From Azonexus sp. (lineage in GTDB: Bacteria > Pseudomonadota > Gammaproteobacteria > Burkholderiales > Rhodocyclaceae), in NCBI RefSeq assembly GCF_030824335.1, contig NZ_JAVBXX010000031.1:1-40171 (forward strand): DNA of 40,171 nt, in the 5' to 3' direction. Both the position numbers and the translations under genes were made by a program. Under the pieces are notes generated by a model that saw only the letters and a program-made list of their open reading frames with translations, had not been told where the DNA came from and made no database searches. Shown here in pieces: positions 8,332 to 18,297 of the stretch (positions are counted from its first letter, which is position 1; the number at the start of each line of letters is the position of its first letter).

Positions 8332-9396
8332 TTATTTGACGATCTGGTTCAGCTCGCCCTTGGCGTAACGCTCGGCCATCTTTTCCAGCGGGATGACCTT
8401 GATCTTGCTGGCCTGACCGGCACAGCCAAAAGCCTGGTAGCGGGCCAGGCAGATTTTCTTGGCGGCTTCGCGGGCCGGCTTCAGGAAATCGCGCGGGTCG
8501 AACTTGGACGGGTTTTCGAACAGGTAGCGACGCACGGCGCCGGTCATTGCCAGGCGGATGTCGGTGTCGATGTTGATCTTGCGCACGCCGTGGGCGATGC
8601 CCTTGACGATTTCCTCGACCGGCACGCCGTACGTTTCCTTCATGTCGCCGCCGAACTGGCGGATTTCGTCGAGCAGTTCCTGCGGCACCGACGACGAGCC
8701 GTGCATGACCAGATGCGTATTCGGGATACGCGCATGGATTTCGGCAATGCGGTCGATGGCGAGAATGTCGCCGGTCGGCTTCTTGGTGAACTTGTAGGCG
8801 CCGTGGCTGGTGCCGATGGCGATGGCCAGCGCGTCGCAATTGGTTTGCTTGACGAAGTCGGCGGCTTGCTCGACGTCGGTCAGCAACTGCTCGCGGGTCA
8901 TGATGCCGTCGGCGCCGTGGCCGTCTTCCTTGTCGCCCATCATCGTTTCCAGCGAACCGAGCACGCCCAGTTCGGCTTCGACCGAAACGCCGATGGCGTG
9001 CGAGAACTTGACTACTTCCTTGGAGACGGCAACGTTGTATTCGTAGGACGCGGTGGTCTTGCCGTCGGCCTCCAGCGAGCCGTCCATCATCACCGAGGTG
9101 AAGCCGGACTTGATCGCCGCCATGCACACCGCCGGGCTTTGCCCATGGTCCTGGTGCATGACGATGGGCAGGTGCGGGTAGGCTTCGAGTGCGGCCAGAA
9201 TCTGGTGACGCAGGAAAGGCTCGCCGGCGTATTTGCGGGCGCCGGCCGAGGCCTGCATGATCACCGGGGCGTCAATCTCGCTGGCCGCTTCCATGATCGC
9301 CCACACCTGTTCCATGTTGTTGACGTTGAAGGCGGGCAAGCCGTAGTTGTTTTCTGCTGCATGGTCGAGCAGTTGGCGCATGGAAACGAGCGGCAT
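8332..9396 (-). CDS. fba: Class II fructose-1,6-bisphosphate aldolase
   Basis: This 354-aa zinc-dependent aldolase interconverts fructose-1,6-bisphosphate with dihydroxyacetone phosphate and glyceraldehyde-3-phosphate. It can also act on sedoheptulose-1,7-bisphosphate in Calvin-type metabolism. Metal and active-site signatures are present: HQDHGQS at 81-87 (H81, D83, H84), MDGS near 108, EAELG, and GTSHGAYKF. The N-terminus [19 protein letters not shown] is typical of the proteobacterial CbbA/FbaA group. It is the last gene of the epd-pgk-pyk-fba run, 45 nt after pyk, and has a terminator downstream. Confidence 0.95.
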   Translation of the reverse strand: MPLVSMRQLLDHAAENNYGLPAFNVNNMEQVWAIMEAASEIDAPVIMQASAGARKYAGEPFLRHQILAALEAYPHLPIVMHQDHGQSPAVCMAAIKSGFTSVMMDGSLEADGKTTASYEYNVAVSKEVVKFSHAIGVSVEAELGVLGSLETMMGDKEDGHGADGIMTREQLLTDVEQAADFVKQTNCDALAIAIGTSHGAYKFTKKPTGDILAIDRIAEIHARIPNTHLVMHGSSSVPQELLDEIRQFGGDMKETYGVPVEEIVKGIAHGVRKINIDTDIRLAMTGAVRRYLFENPSKFDPRDFLKPAREAAKKICLARYQAFGCAGQASKIKVIPLEKMAERYAKGELNQIVK

Positions 9397-9441
9397 GGGG
9401 ACTCCTGTGTTCGGTAAGTTTCGGGATTGATTGGTATTTTA

Positions 9442-10884
9442 TTACGGCAGGCTGATCTGGTGCTCGCCAACGCGGACGATCTTCAGCGTGTTGGTGCCGC
9501 CCACACTGCCAATCGGTTCGCCGATGGTCAGCACGATCAGGTCGCCGATTTCGACAACGCCGCGCTCGATGAGCAGGCTTTCCGCCTCGGCCAGCAACTG
9601 GTCGCGGTCGGTGTGTTGCTGGCGCATCAACAGCGGGCGTACCTCACGATACAGCGCCATGCGTGACAGTGCGCCAGTATCCGGGGTCAGCGCATAAATC
9701 GGCACACCGCAATTCATCCGGCTCATCCACAGCGCGGTCGAGCCGGACTGGGTCAGCGCAGCGATGGCCTTGACCTTCAAATGGTGGGCGGTCCAGATCG
9801 CAGCCATGGCAATCGACTGGTCGATGCGGGTGAACACGCGGTCGAGGAATTCGCGGTCCAGCGTGACTTCGGTCGACCGTTCGGCCTCGACGCAAATGCG
9901 TGCCATCGATTCGACGGTTTCCACCGGGTATTTGCCGGCTGCCGTTTCAGCCGACAGCATCACTGCATCGGTGCCGTCGAGCACCGCATTGGCCACGTCG
10001 GAGACTTCGGCGCGGGTCGGCACCGGCGAGCTGATCATCGATTCCATCATCTGCGTCGCCGTGATCGCCAGCTTGTTCTTGTCGCGGGCCATGCGGATCA
10101 TGCGCTTCTGCAGCGCCGGCACGGCGGCATCGCCGACTTCGACCGCGAGATCGCCACGGGCGACCATGACGCCATCCGAGGCATCGAGAATTTCAGCCAT
10201 GTTGGTCACTGCTTCGACGCGCTCGATCTTGGCGATCAGCACCGCGTCGCTGCCGGCAGCGCGCAGCAGCTGGCGGGCCATGTACATGTCGGCGGCGCTC
10301 TTGGGGAAGGAGACAGCGACGAAATCGACGCCGATTTCAGCGGCGGTCTTGATGTCGTCCATATCCTTGGCGGTCAGCGCCGGCGCGGTCAGGCCGCCGC
10401 CCTGGCGATTGATCCCCTTGTTGTTCGACAAGTCGCCACCGACGATGACGCGGGTGTGGATTTCCGTGCCGCGCACCGCGTCGACCACAAGTTTCAGCCG
10501 GCCATCGTCGAGCAGCAGGATATCGCCGGGCCGTACGTCTTTCGGCAGATCCTTGTAGTCGAGGCCAACGCGTTCCTGGTTGCCCAGCTTGCAGGCGGCA
10601 TCGAGAATGAAGGCTTCGCCGGCCTGCAGCACAATCTTGTCGTTCTCGAACTTGCCGACACGAATCTTCGGCCCTTGCAGGTCGCCGAGAATGCCGACAA
10701 TACGACCATGTTTGGCCGCTGCAGCGCGCACGCTTTCGGCCCGCGCCCGGTGGTCGGCAGCGCTGCCGTGCGAAAAGTTCATGCGCACGACGTCGACGCC
10801 GGCCTGCACCATGCGCTCAAGCACTTCCGGTGTCGACGAGGCGGGGCCCAGGGTGGCAACGATTTTCGTATGGCGGGTCATCAT
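9442..10884 (-). CDS. pyk: Pyruvate kinase
   Basis: This 480-aa enzyme converts phosphoenolpyruvate and ADP to pyruvate and ATP. It starts MMTRHTKIVATLGPAS, carries NFSHG and the ADP/Mg region, IAKIERVEAVTNM with the catalytic Lys, MVARGDLAVEVG and ATQMMESMI, and ends with the allosteric C-terminal domain. GGGAG lies 8 nt upstream of the ATG at 10884 (with a second ATG next to it), so the longer frame to 10959 is rejected. It lies 89 nt after pgk, with a long inverted repeat in that gap. Confidence 0.95.
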   Translation of the reverse strand: MMTRHTKIVATLGPASSTPEVLERMVQAGVDVVRMNFSHGSAADHRARAESVRAAAAKHGRIVGILGDLQGPKIRVGKFENDKIVLQAGEAFILDAACKLGNQERVGLDYKDLPKDVRPGDILLLDDGRLKLVVDAVRGTEIHTRVIVGGDLSNNKGINRQGGGLTAPALTAKDMDDIKTAAEIGVDFVAVSFPKSAADMYMARQLLRAAGSDAVLIAKIERVEAVTNMAEILDASDGVMVARGDLAVEVGDAAVPALQKRMIRMARDKNKLAITATQMMESMISSPVPTRAEVSDVANAVLDGTDAVMLSAETAAGKYPVETVESMARICVEAERSTEVTLDREFLDRVFTRIDQSIAMAAIWTAHHLKVKAIAALTQSGSTALWMSRMNCGVPIYALTPDTGALSRMALYREVRPLLMRQQHTDRDQLLAEAESLLIERGVVEIGDLIVLTIGEPIGSVGGTNTLKIVRVGEHQISLP

Positions 10885-10913
10885 GTCTCTACTCCCTTTC
10901 TTATGGTTTTTGA

Positions 10914-10963
10914 CCGGTTGACCGCAGCAACTGGAAACCAGCGCTTTTTTTGCGGTCAACCGG
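10914..10963. repeat. Long-armed inverted repeat between pgk and pyk
   Basis: CCGGTTGACCGCA (10914-10926) and TGCGGTCAACCGG (10951-10963) are perfect 13-bp arms around a 24-nt spacer. The spacer holds a T7 run on the plus strand (A7 on the minus). In the minus-strand pgk-pyk transcript it would fold into a large hairpin just after the pgk stop. It lacks a terminator U-tract, so attenuation, processing or protection of mRNA are possible. Confidence 0.6.
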
Positions 10964-10973
10964 CCGGCAAGGC

Positions 10974-12158
10974 TTATTTTGCGGCGCGTTCTTCAAGTAC
11001 GGCGATGGCCGGCAGCGTCTTGCCTTCAAGGAATTCCAGGAAGGCGCCGCCACCGGTCGAGATGTAGCCCACGTCGTCGGCGATGTGGAACTTGGCGATG
11101 GCGGCCAGCGTGTCGCCACCGCCGGCAATCGAGAAGGCTTCGGAGTGGGCGATGGCCGACGCCATCATCTTGGTGCCGCCGGCAAACTGCGGCAGTTCGA
11201 ACACGCCGACCGGGCCGTTCCAGACGATGGTGCCGGCGTGAGCGATGATTTCGGCCAGCTTGACGGCGGTCTTCGGGCCGACGTCCAGGATACGGTCGTG
11301 GGCGCTGACATCGTCGACGGAAATCTTGTTGGCGCGGGCCAGGGCGGAGACTTCGTCGGCTACCACGACATCGGTCGGCAACGGCACTTCGGCGCCGCGT
11401 TCGCGCATGATGTCCATGATGGCGTGTGCTTCCTTGACCAGATCCGGTTCGGCCAGCGATTCACCAATGCGCTTGCCGGAGGCGAGCAGGAAGGTGTTGG
11501 CGATGCCGCCGCCCACGATCAGTTGATCGACCTTGTCGGCCAGCGATTTCAGGATGGTCAGCTTGCTGGACACCTTGGAGCCGCCGACGATGGCGACCAG
11601 CGGGCGTTTCGGGTTGTGCAGTGCTTTGCCGAGTGCATCGATTTCTGCACCCATCAGGACGCCGGCGCAGGCGACCGGTGCGTACTTGGCCATGCCGTGG
11701 GTCGTCGCTTCCGCCCGGTGGGCGGTGCCGAAGGCGTCGTTGACATAGACGTCGCACAGCTTGGCCATTTTCTGCGCCAGCTCGTCGTTGTTCTTTTTTT
11801 CGCCCTTGTTGACGCGGCAGTTTTCGAGCAGCACGACTTCGCCCGGCTTGACCTCGAAATTGCCGTCTACCCAGTCGGCGATCAGGCGCACCGGCAAGTG
11901 CAGCATCTGACCGAGACGAACCGCCACCGGCATCAGGCTGTCGTCCGGGTTCAGTTCGCCTTCGGTCGGCCGGCCGAGGTGCGAGGTGACCATTACGGCT
12001 GCACCTTTTTCCAGACAATACTTGATCGACGGCAGCGAAGCCCGGATTCGGGTGTCTTCGGTGATGTTGCCGGCTTCATCCTGCGGCACGTTGAGGTCGG
12101 CGCGGATGAACACGCGCTTGCCGGAAACATCGAGGTCGGTCAGTTTGATGACGTTCAT
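10974..12158 (-). CDS. pgk: Phosphoglycerate kinase
   Basis: This 394-aa monomeric enzyme transfers phosphate between 1,3-bisphosphoglycerate and ADP. Hallmarks: [12 protein letters not shown] near residue 20, the SHLGRPTEG substrate loop, the [13 protein letters not shown] hinge region, and the C-terminal nucleotide-binding GGGDTLAAI. The start [16 protein letters not shown] at 12158 lies 22 nt from the epd stop, with AGAAGA upstream (AGAAGACC before ATG). The longer frame to 12320 overlaps epd and is not needed. Confidence 0.96.
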   Translation of the reverse strand: MNVIKLTDLDVSGKRVFIRADLNVPQDEAGNITEDTRIRASLPSIKYCLEKGAAVMVTSHLGRPTEGELNPDDSLMPVAVRLGQMLHLPVRLIADWVDGNFEVKPGEVVLLENCRVNKGEKKNNDELAQKMAKLCDVYVNDAFGTAHRAEATTHGMAKYAPVACAGVLMGAEIDALGKALHNPKRPLVAIVGGSKVSSKLTILKSLADKVDQLIVGGGIANTFLLASGKRIGESLAEPDLVKEAHAIMDIMRERGAEVPLPTDVVVADEVSALARANKISVDDVSAHDRILDVGPKTAVKLAEIIAHAGTIVWNGPVGVFELPQFAGGTKMMASAIAHSEAFSIAGGGDTLAAIAKFHIADDVGYISTGGGAFLEFLEGKTLPAIAVLEERAAK

Positions 12159-12180
12159 GGTCTTCTCCAGAAGATGGGTT

Positions 12181-13239
12181 TTATTGTTGATCGGTCCAGT
12201 GGCGCGACCAGTGGTCGGCGATTTCCAGCATGCGGTTGGCAAAGCCCCATTCGTTGTCGAACCAGACGAAGAGGTTGAGCAGGTGACTGCCGGCGGTGCG
12301 TGTCTGGCTGCCGTCGACAATGGCCGAGTGCGGGTCGTGGTTGAAATCGATTGAGGCGTGGGCCTGTTCCGAGTAGGCGATCAGGTGTTTGAGCGAACCA
12401 CCGGCGGCTTCGTGCAACAAGCGGTTGGCGCTGCCGGCATCGACCGCCTGGCGTGTCGTCAGCATCATGTCGATTGCCGAAACATTGAGTGTCGGCACCC
12501 GGATCGCCTTGGCGGTGACCCGGCCGGTCAGGCTTGGCAGCAGTCGTTCGACACCGCGCGCCAGGCCGGTCGATACCGGGATGATCGACTGCATGGCGGA
12601 GCGCGTGCGGCGCAAATCGGTATGGTGGTAACCATCGATCAGCGGCTGGTCGTTCATCACGGAGTGCAACGTCGTCAGCAGCACCTGATCGACACCGAAT
12701 GCACGGTCGATCAAGTCGAGCACGGGGACCACGGCATTGGTCGTGCAAGATCCGGCAGAAACCAGTTTTTCCCGGCCGGTCAGGGCATCCAGATTGATCC
12801 CGTTAACGATGGTGGCATCGACGTCGTCGGCCGACAGGGCCGGGTGAGAGAGGAGCAAGCGCGGGCAGCCGGCATCGAGAAATTGGCCGAGTTCGGCCCG
12901 TCGACCGTAAACACCGGAACATTCGACCAGCAGGTCGATATCCAGGGTATTCCAGGCAACGCCTTCCGGGGTGTGGGCGTGGCTGACCGCAATCTTGCGG
13001 CCGTCGATGCAAAGCTGCCCCGGCGCCGTGTCGACGCGGCCGGGGAAACGCCCGTGCGTCGAGTCATATTCGGTCAGATAGGCCATGCTCGCGAGGTCGG
13101 CCGGTTCATTGATCGCTACGACGGAAAGCCGTTGTGCTGCGGTCGACGCTTGCACAGCCCGCAAAAAGCAGCGGCCGATACGACCATAACCGTTGATGGC
13201 AAGACGAAAGGGGGGGCGAGAGTCGGGCACGCGGGCCAA
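12181..13239 (-). CDS. epd: Erythrose-4-phosphate dehydrogenase-like GAPDH paralogue
   Basis: This 352-aa GAPDH-superfamily enzyme is more like Epd than GapA. It has [20 protein letters not shown], the active-site SCTTN with HSVMNDQ, and [17 protein letters not shown], all characteristic of Epd. Epd oxidises erythrose-4-phosphate to 4-phosphoerythronate for pyridoxal phosphate synthesis. A second GAPDH activity cannot be excluded, given its place directly before pgk. The start is uncertain: TTG at 13239 or GTG at 13230, neither with a visible ribosome-binding site. It heads the epd-pgk-pyk-fba unit and diverges from the unrecognised gene at 13445. Confidence 0.82.
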   Translation of the reverse strand: MARVPDSRPPFRLAINGYGRIGRCFLRAVQASTAAQRLSVVAINEPADLASMAYLTEYDSTHGRFPGRVDTAPGQLCIDGRKIAVSHAHTPEGVAWNTLDIDLLVECSGVYGRRAELGQFLDAGCPRLLLSHPALSADDVDATIVNGINLDALTGREKLVSAGSCTTNAVVPVLDLIDRAFGVDQVLLTTLHSVMNDQPLIDGYHHTDLRRTRSAMQSIIPVSTGLARGVERLLPSLTGRVTAKAIRVPTLNVSAIDMMLTTRQAVDAGSANRLLHEAAGGSLKHLIAYSEQAHASIDFNHDPHSAIVDGSQTRTAGSHLLNLFVWFDNEWGFANRMLEIADHWSRHWTDQQ

Positions 13240-13444
13240 GCGGAGGTGAACAATGCAACATTTTACCGCGTTGGCGTCTGAAATCCGAGCGCTGAAGGCA
13301 TTCCGGACGGCATGGCAGCGGCAAGAATTGCCGGTGGCTTTCCGGAAATATGAGCTGCATAGGCGAGTGACGGGGAAAAATGCTTGCGTGTTGGGCAGGT
13401 ATGCAAATTGCAGTTGGTTTCGGGTGAATTCGCAGGAGAGAAAT

Positions 13445-13954
13445 ATGAAAATCGACTCAGACTATTCCGTAGGGAAAAGCGTGGCGGGACGCAGCCGTGG
13501 CGTAACGGATGGCGATGACTTTGCCAAGGCGCTGGCGCAAGCCGCCGGGGAGCGGGAGGTGGGCGCCAAGGAAACAACGAAGCGCCAGAAAACGCCGGAG
13601 GAACGAACTGCTGAAATGCGCCAGGCGCATGCGGCACAGGTCAAGGAATTGCAGGAGTTCTTGGATAAGCCTCTGGCTGTTCATTTGCGTGAGGCCGTGA
13701 TGAAAAAAATGGGGGTGACTGAAGAAAAGCTGGCGGCAATGTCACCGGAGCAACGTCAGGCGATTGAGGCGGAAATCAACCGGCGGGTGCGTGAGCAGTT
13801 GCTGGGCAAGAAAGAGGAGGGTGATCAGCCAGCCATGGATGCGCTGCAACAACCGCTTCAGACGGGGCAGGCATCAGCCTCTCCGTTACCCGGCGGCAGT
13901 GCGGCACTGGATGCATTGATCGCCCAGATGGCGATGCCGCAAGCGGTTGCTTAG
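13445..13954 (+). CDS. Unrecognised charged protein, counter-oriented within the sugar-phosphate cluster
   Basis: The predicted 169-aa protein is soluble, without a signal peptide, membrane segment or recognised catalytic motif. Residues about 40-125 are strongly charged and helix-prone, with PEERTAEMRQAHAAQVKEL and LREAVMKKMGVTEEKLAAMS then PEQRQAIEAEINRRV. The ends are Ser/Gly/Pro/Ala-rich and look disordered. AGGAGAG precedes the ATG at 13445. The same frame stays open to another ATG at 13253 with an excellent GGAGGTG; that 64-residue extension is Arg/Cys/aromatic-rich and looks less coding-like. The gene lies between gap and epd on the opposite strand and ends at a bidirectional terminator. 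No function is assigned. Confidence 0.7.
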   Translation: MKIDSDYSVGKSVAGRSRGVTDGDDFAKALAQAAGEREVGAKETTKRQKTPEERTAEMRQAHAAQVKELQEFLDKPLAVHLREAVMKKMGVTEEKLAAMSPEQRQAIEAEINRRVREQLLGKKEEGDQPAMDALQQPLQTGQASASPLPGGSAALDALIAQMAMPQAVA

Positions 13955-13971
13955 GTTTTTCCTCGTCGAAT

Positions 13972-14000
13972 AAAAAACGCCGGCGTGGGCCGGCGTTTTT
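13972..14000. terminator. Bidirectional intrinsic terminator
   Basis: ACGCCGGC-gtgg-GCCGGCGT has an A-tract on its left and TTTTT on its right, so it works for the plus-strand gene ending at 13954 and for gap ending at 14018 on the minus strand. It therefore separates gap from epd transcription. Confidence 0.88.
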
Positions 14001-14017
14001 GTTCACTCTGTTGCCGC

Positions 14018-15046
14018 TTACTTGGCGGCCATCCAGGCGCGGGCGGCGTCGAGCATGCGGCAGGAGTAACCCCACTCGTTGTCGTACCAGGCCAGGACCT
14101 TGACCAGCACCGAACCGTCTTCACCCTTGATGACGCGCGTCTGGGTGGCATCGAAGGTCGAGGAGACGGTGGTGTGGTTGAAGTCGGAGGAGACCAGCGG
14201 CTCGTTGTTGACGTCGAGGATGCCCTTCAGCGGTCCGTTGGCGGCAGCGGTCATCAAGGCGTTGATTTCTTCCTTGGTGGTGGCGCGCTCGGCGGTGAAG
14301 GTCAGGTCGACCAGCGAAACGTTGATGGTCGGCACGCGCAGGGCGAAACCATCGACCTTGCCGACCAGTTGCGGCAGCACCAGACCAACAGCCTTGGCGG
14401 CGCCGGTCTTGGTCGGGATGATGTTGGCGGCGGCGGCACGGGCGCGGCGCAGGTCTTTGTGGCGGACATCCACCGTCACCTGATCGTTGGTGTAGGCGTG
14501 GATGGTGGTCATCAGGCCCTGCTTGATGCCGATGGCGTCAGACAGGATCTTGGCAACCGGGGCCAGACAGTTGGTGGTGCACGAGGCGTTGGAGACAACG
14601 GTCATGTCGGCCTTCAGGGCGCCTTCGTTGACACCCATGACGATGGTCGTGTCGACGTCGTCGCCACCGGGGGCGGAGATCAGCACGCGCTTGGCGCCCT
14701 GTTCGAGCAGCGCGGCAGCCTTGGCCTTGGTGGTGTAGGCGCCGGTGCATTCGAGCAGCAGGTCTACACCGTGATCGGCCCAGTTGATGTCTTTCGGGTT
14801 CTTGGTCGAGTAGAAAGCGATGCGCTTGCCGTCGATGATGATGCAGTTTTCGCCATCGGTCTCGACGCTGGTGCGGAAGCGGCCGTGCGTGGTGTCGTAC
14901 TTCAGCAGGTGGGAATTCGTTGCCAGATCGCCCGAAGCGTTGATGGCGACGACGTCGAATTCATTCTGCAGACCCTGTTCGTAGATGGCGCGCAGCGTGC
15001 AGCGACCGATACGACCAAAACCGTTGATAGCAACCTTGATAGCCAT
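14018..15046 (-). CDS. gap: Glyceraldehyde-3-phosphate dehydrogenase
   Basis: This 342-aa phosphorylating GAPDH has the Rossmann GFGRIGR at 9-15, the catalytic Cys156 in SNASCTTNC, and HAYTNDQ with the catalytic His. The sequence after the second beta strand is [11 protein letters not shown], lacking the Asp that gives NAD specificity in glycolytic GAPDHs (IND in E. coli). Use of NADP(H), as in Calvin-type enzymes, is therefore possible. The start MAIKVAING at 15046 has AAAGAGAG upstream. It follows tkt by 28 nt and ends at a bidirectional terminator. Confidence 0.95.
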   Translation of the reverse strand: MAIKVAINGFGRIGRCTLRAIYEQGLQNEFDVVAINASGDLATNSHLLKYDTTHGRFRTSVETDGENCIIIDGKRIAFYSTKNPKDINWADHGVDLLLECTGAYTTKAKAAALLEQGAKRVLISAPGGDDVDTTIVMGVNEGALKADMTVVSNASCTTNCLAPVAKILSDAIGIKQGLMTTIHAYTNDQVTVDVRHKDLRRARAAAANIIPTKTGAAKAVGLVLPQLVGKVDGFALRVPTINVSLVDLTFTAERATTKEEINALMTAAANGPLKGILDVNNEPLVSSDFNHTTVSSTFDATQTRVIKGEDGSVLVKVLAWYDNEWGYSCRMLDAARAWMAAK

Positions 15047-15074
15047 GTGATTTCTCTCTTTGTTGAATTTAAAA

Positions 15075-17078
15075 TCAGGACAAAAGTTCTTTCGCCGTCT
15101 TGACGACATTGGCGACGGTGAAGCCGAACATTTCGAACAACTGGCCAGCCGGCGCCGATTCGCCGAAACGGTCGATGCCGATCACTGCACCGTGCAGGCC
15201 GACATACTTGCGCCAGAAATCCGGATGCGTGGCTTCGATGGCAATGCGTTTCTTGCAGCCACCGAGCACGGCAGCTTTGTATTCGGCGCTCTGGCGATCA
15301 AAGACGTTGGTACAAGGCATCGAAACGACACGGGCCTTGATGCCTTCGTCGGCCAATGCGGCCTGGGCGTCGAGTGCCAGCTTGATTTCGGAGCCGGTGG
15401 CGATCAGCGTCAGTTGGGCATCGGCGCATTCGGCCAGCACGTAGCCGCCCTTGGCGATGTCGGCATCGGCTGCGTTTTGCGTGACGGTCGGCAGGTTCTG
15501 GCGCGACAGGGCGAGCAAACTGGGCCCATTCTTGCGGTCGACCGCAGAAATCCACGCAATTGCCGTTTCGGTCGCATCGGCCGGACGCCAGACATCGAGG
15601 TTCGGGATGATGCGCAGGCTGGGAATGTGTTCGACCGGCTGGTGTGTCGGACCATCTTCGCCGAGGCCGATGGAATCATGGGTATACACCATGATCTGGC
15701 GCTGTTTCATCAGCGCCGCCATGCGGATCGCGTTGCGTGCGTAATCGGAGAAGACCAGGAAGGTTGCGGTGTAGGGAATCAGGCCGCCGTGCAGTGCCAG
15801 GCCGTTGGCAATGGCGGTCATGCCGAATTCACGTACGCCGTAGTAGCAGTAATTGCCGCCTTCTGTGCGGGTGACGCCCTTGCTGCCCTTGACGAAGGTC
15901 AGGTTGGAACCGGCCAGGTCGGCCGAGCCACCGAAGATTTCCGGCACGGCCGGGACCAGCGCGGCGATGGCGTTTTGCGATGCCTTGCGGCTGGCGATGT
16001 TCTCGGCCTTGTCGCGGCAAGCGGCGAGGTAGGTGGCCTTGGTGGCTTCCCAGTTGGCCGGTAGTTCGCCTTTGATGACACGACGCTCGAACTCGGCAGC
16101 GAGTTCCGGGAAGGCGGCACGGTAGTTGCCCAGGCGGCGCTCCCAGTTTTCCTCGAAAGCGGCACCGCGCACCTTGCCGTTCCAGGCAGCGTAGACGTCG
16201 CCGGGAATTTCAAACGCCGGATGGTTCCAGCCGATATAGGCGCGCGCCGCGGCAATTTCATCCTTGCCGAGTGGGGCGCCGTGGCAGTCATGGCTGCCCT
16301 GCTTGTTTGGCGAACCGGCACCGATGACGGTGCGGCAACAGATCAGGCTCGGTTTGTCGGTGACTGCCTTGGCAGCGAGCAGCGCACGCTCGATGGCTTC
16401 CGGATCGTGGCCGTCGACATTGGCCACGACATGCCAGCCGTAGGCTTCGAAGCGCTTCGGCGTGTTGTCGGTGAACCAGCCTTCGACATGGCCGTCGATG
16501 GAAATGCCGTTGTCGTCCCAGAAGGCAATCAGCTTGCCCAGGCCGAGCGTGCCGGCCAGCGAACAGGCTTCGTGCGACACGCCTTCCATCAGGCAGCCGT
16601 CGCCGAGGAAAGTGTAGGTGTGGTGATTGACGATCTCGTGGCCGGGGCGGTTGAACTCGGCGGCCAATACCTTTTCGGCCAGCGCGAAGCCAACCGCATT
16701 GGTGATGCCCTGGCCGAGCGGGCCGGTCGTGGTTTCGACGCCCGGCGTGTAGCCGTATTCCGGGTGACCCGGTGTCTTGGCGTGCAGTTGGCGGAAATTC
16801 TTCAGGTCATCGATCGACAGATCGTAGCCAGTGAGGTGCAGCAGCGCGTAAATCAACATCGAACCGTGGCCGTTCGACAGCACGAAGCGGTCACGGTCAG
16901 GCCATGCCGGATTTGCCGGGTTGTGGCGCAGATGGCGCCGCCACAGCACTTCGGCGATTTCAGCCATACCCATCGGGGCACCCGGATGGCCCGAGTTGGC
17001 TTGTTGCACGGCATCCATGGCCAGGGCGCGGATGGCGCCGGTCAGAGGGTTGAACTTGGGGGGGATGCTGACGCTCAT
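15075..17078 (-). CDS. tkt: Transketolase
   Basis: This 667-aa thiamine-diphosphate enzyme moves two-carbon units in the pentose phosphate and Calvin pathways. Visible are [20 protein letters not shown] near the N-terminus, the ThDP motif GDGCLMEG through [19 protein letters not shown] in the pyrimidine-binding domain, and the C-terminal domain ending [15 protein letters not shown]. The length is that of bacterial Tkt (about 660-670). The start [18 protein letters not shown] fits the family. It lies between fbp (upstream) and gap (downstream) on the minus strand. Confidence 0.96.
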   Translation of the reverse strand: MSVSIPPKFNPLTGAIRALAMDAVQQANSGHPGAPMGMAEIAEVLWRRHLRHNPANPAWPDRDRFVLSNGHGSMLIYALLHLTGYDLSIDDLKNFRQLHAKTPGHPEYGYTPGVETTTGPLGQGITNAVGFALAEKVLAAEFNRPGHEIVNHHTYTFLGDGCLMEGVSHEACSLAGTLGLGKLIAFWDDNGISIDGHVEGWFTDNTPKRFEAYGWHVVANVDGHDPEAIERALLAAKAVTDKPSLICCRTVIGAGSPNKQGSHDCHGAPLGKDEIAAARAYIGWNHPAFEIPGDVYAAWNGKVRGAAFEENWERRLGNYRAAFPELAAEFERRVIKGELPANWEATKATYLAACRDKAENIASRKASQNAIAALVPAVPEIFGGSADLAGSNLTFVKGSKGVTRTEGGNYCYYGVREFGMTAIANGLALHGGLIPYTATFLVFSDYARNAIRMAALMKQRQIMVYTHDSIGLGEDGPTHQPVEHIPSLRIIPNLDVWRPADATETAIAWISAVDRKNGPSLLALSRQNLPTVTQNAADADIAKGGYVLAECADAQLTLIATGSEIKLALDAQAALADEGIKARVVSMPCTNVFDRQSAEYKAAVLGGCKKRIAIEATHPDFWRKYVGLHGAVIGIDRFGESAPAGQLFEMFGFTVANVVKTAKELLS

Positions 17079-17201
17079 GATCCGAAATCCAGCCTGCTTA
17101 AAAGCGTGAATTATCGGCGAAAAGTGCCGTTTTGGATAGGCTTGACGGGGATCGTGCGACAGTGATGTGGCTGGATACGCGGGGTTTGGCGCGCTTGATT
17201 T

Positions 17202-17228
17202 GGCACGACCAGCCGGGCTGGCCGTGCC
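17202..17228 (-). other. Strong hairpin downstream of fbp
   Basis: GGCACG-a-CCAGCC-g-GGCTGG-c-CGTGCC is nearly a perfect palindrome, with 12 paired bases per arm and one mismatch. It lies 9 nt beyond the fbp stop. No T-tract follows on the minus strand, so it may be a weak terminator or a processing or stability hairpin between fbp and tkt. The rest of the gap (17079-17201) shows nothing recognisable. Confidence 0.5.
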
Positions 17229-17237
17229 GTGGATGCC

Positions 17238-18251
17238 TCAAGCTGTGTGGTAAGCCGTAGCCCGGTCGACCTCGTTTTTCGACCCGAGAATGACCGGTAC
17301 GCGTTGGTGTAGTTTGTCCGGGATGATATCAAGAATCCGCTGGGTGCCGGTGGTCGCTGCGCCGCCGGCCTGTTCGACCAGGAATGCCATCGGGTTGGCT
17401 TCGTACATCAGACGCAGTTTGCCGCCCTGGGCGCGCATCTTGCTGTCCATCGGGTACATGAAAATGCCGCCGCGCGTCATGATGCGATGCACGTCGGCCA
17501 CCATCGAAGCTACCCAGCGCATGTTGTAATCCTTGCCGAGCGGGCCTTCCTTGCCGGCAACCATTTCATCGACATAACGTTTTACTGGGGCTTCCCAGAA
17601 ACGCTGGTTCGACATGTTGATGGCAAACTCCTTGGTGTCGGCTGGAATCTGCACGTTTTCCTGGGTCAGGATGAACTGTCCCTGTTCGCGATCAAGCGTG
17701 AATACGACGACGCCATCGCCGACACTCAGAACCAGCAGGGTGGTCGGGCCGTACACCGCGTAGCCGGCCGCCACTTGTGTCGTGCCGGGTTGCAGGAAGG
17801 CCTTTTCGGCAATTTCCGGGGTCGACAGGTCAGCGTCTTCCGGTGCCTTCAGAACGGAGAAAATCGTGCCGATCGAAACATTGACGTCGATGTTCGATGA
17901 GCCGTCGAGCGGATCGAAGGTCAGCAGGTATTCGCCCTTGGGGAAACGATTCGGCACCAGATGTGGCAGGTCCATTTCCTCCGAGGCCATGGCGGCGAGA
18001 TGGCCGCCCCATTCGTTGGCTTCGAGCAGGATTTCATTGGACAGTACATCGAGTTTTTTCTGCGCTTCGCCCTGGACATTGTCGCTACCGGCTTCGCCGA
18101 GCACGCCACCGAGGCCGCCCTTGCCGATGGCAATTGAAATGGCCTGACAGGCGCGCGAAACGACTTCGATCAGGAATTTGAGATTGGCCGGAATGCGGCC
18201 CTTGTTGCGGTGCTCTTCGGTCAGATAGCGAGCCAGCGTGCGCTGTGCCAT
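17238..18251 (-). CDS. fbp: Class I fructose-1,6-bisphosphatase
   Basis: This 337-aa enzyme hydrolyses fructose-1,6-bisphosphate, the committed step of gluconeogenesis and part of Calvin regeneration. The metal/phosphate signature [18 protein letters not shown] is intact, with MASEEMD upstream and the C-terminal [20 protein letters not shown]. The start [10 protein letters not shown] at 18251 is preceded by GGAG; the longer frame to 18344 would overlap the GGDEF-EAL gene. It lies 46 nt after that gene and may be read through from it. Its product is essential for growth on the two- and three-carbon units released by phenol cleavage, which is a pathway inference. Confidence 0.95.
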   Translation of the reverse strand: MAQRTLARYLTEEHRNKGRIPANLKFLIEVVSRACQAISIAIGKGGLGGVLGEAGSDNVQGEAQKKLDVLSNEILLEANEWGGHLAAMASEEMDLPHLVPNRFPKGEYLLTFDPLDGSSNIDVNVSIGTIFSVLKAPEDADLSTPEIAEKAFLQPGTTQVAAGYAVYGPTTLLVLSVGDGVVVFTLDREQGQFILTQENVQIPADTKEFAINMSNQRFWEAPVKRYVDEMVAGKEGPLGKDYNMRWVASMVADVHRIMTRGGIFMYPMDSKMRAQGGKLRLMYEANPMAFLVEQAGGAATTGTQRILDIIPDKLHQRVPVILGSKNEVDRATAYHTA

Positions 18252-18297
18252 GGAAACTCCGGACAGGAAAGGATAAACGGGATTGGAGGGGCGGATT

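Noticed and set aside
9781..12278. Long plus-strand open frames (428 and 442 codons) opposite pyk and pgk
   Set aside because: Mirror frames of well-conserved enzymes; no start signals and no recognisable domain.
13985..16064. Plus-strand open frames opposite gap and tkt
   Set aside because: Antisense shadows; Gly/Val/Asp/His-rich translations with no family resemblance.
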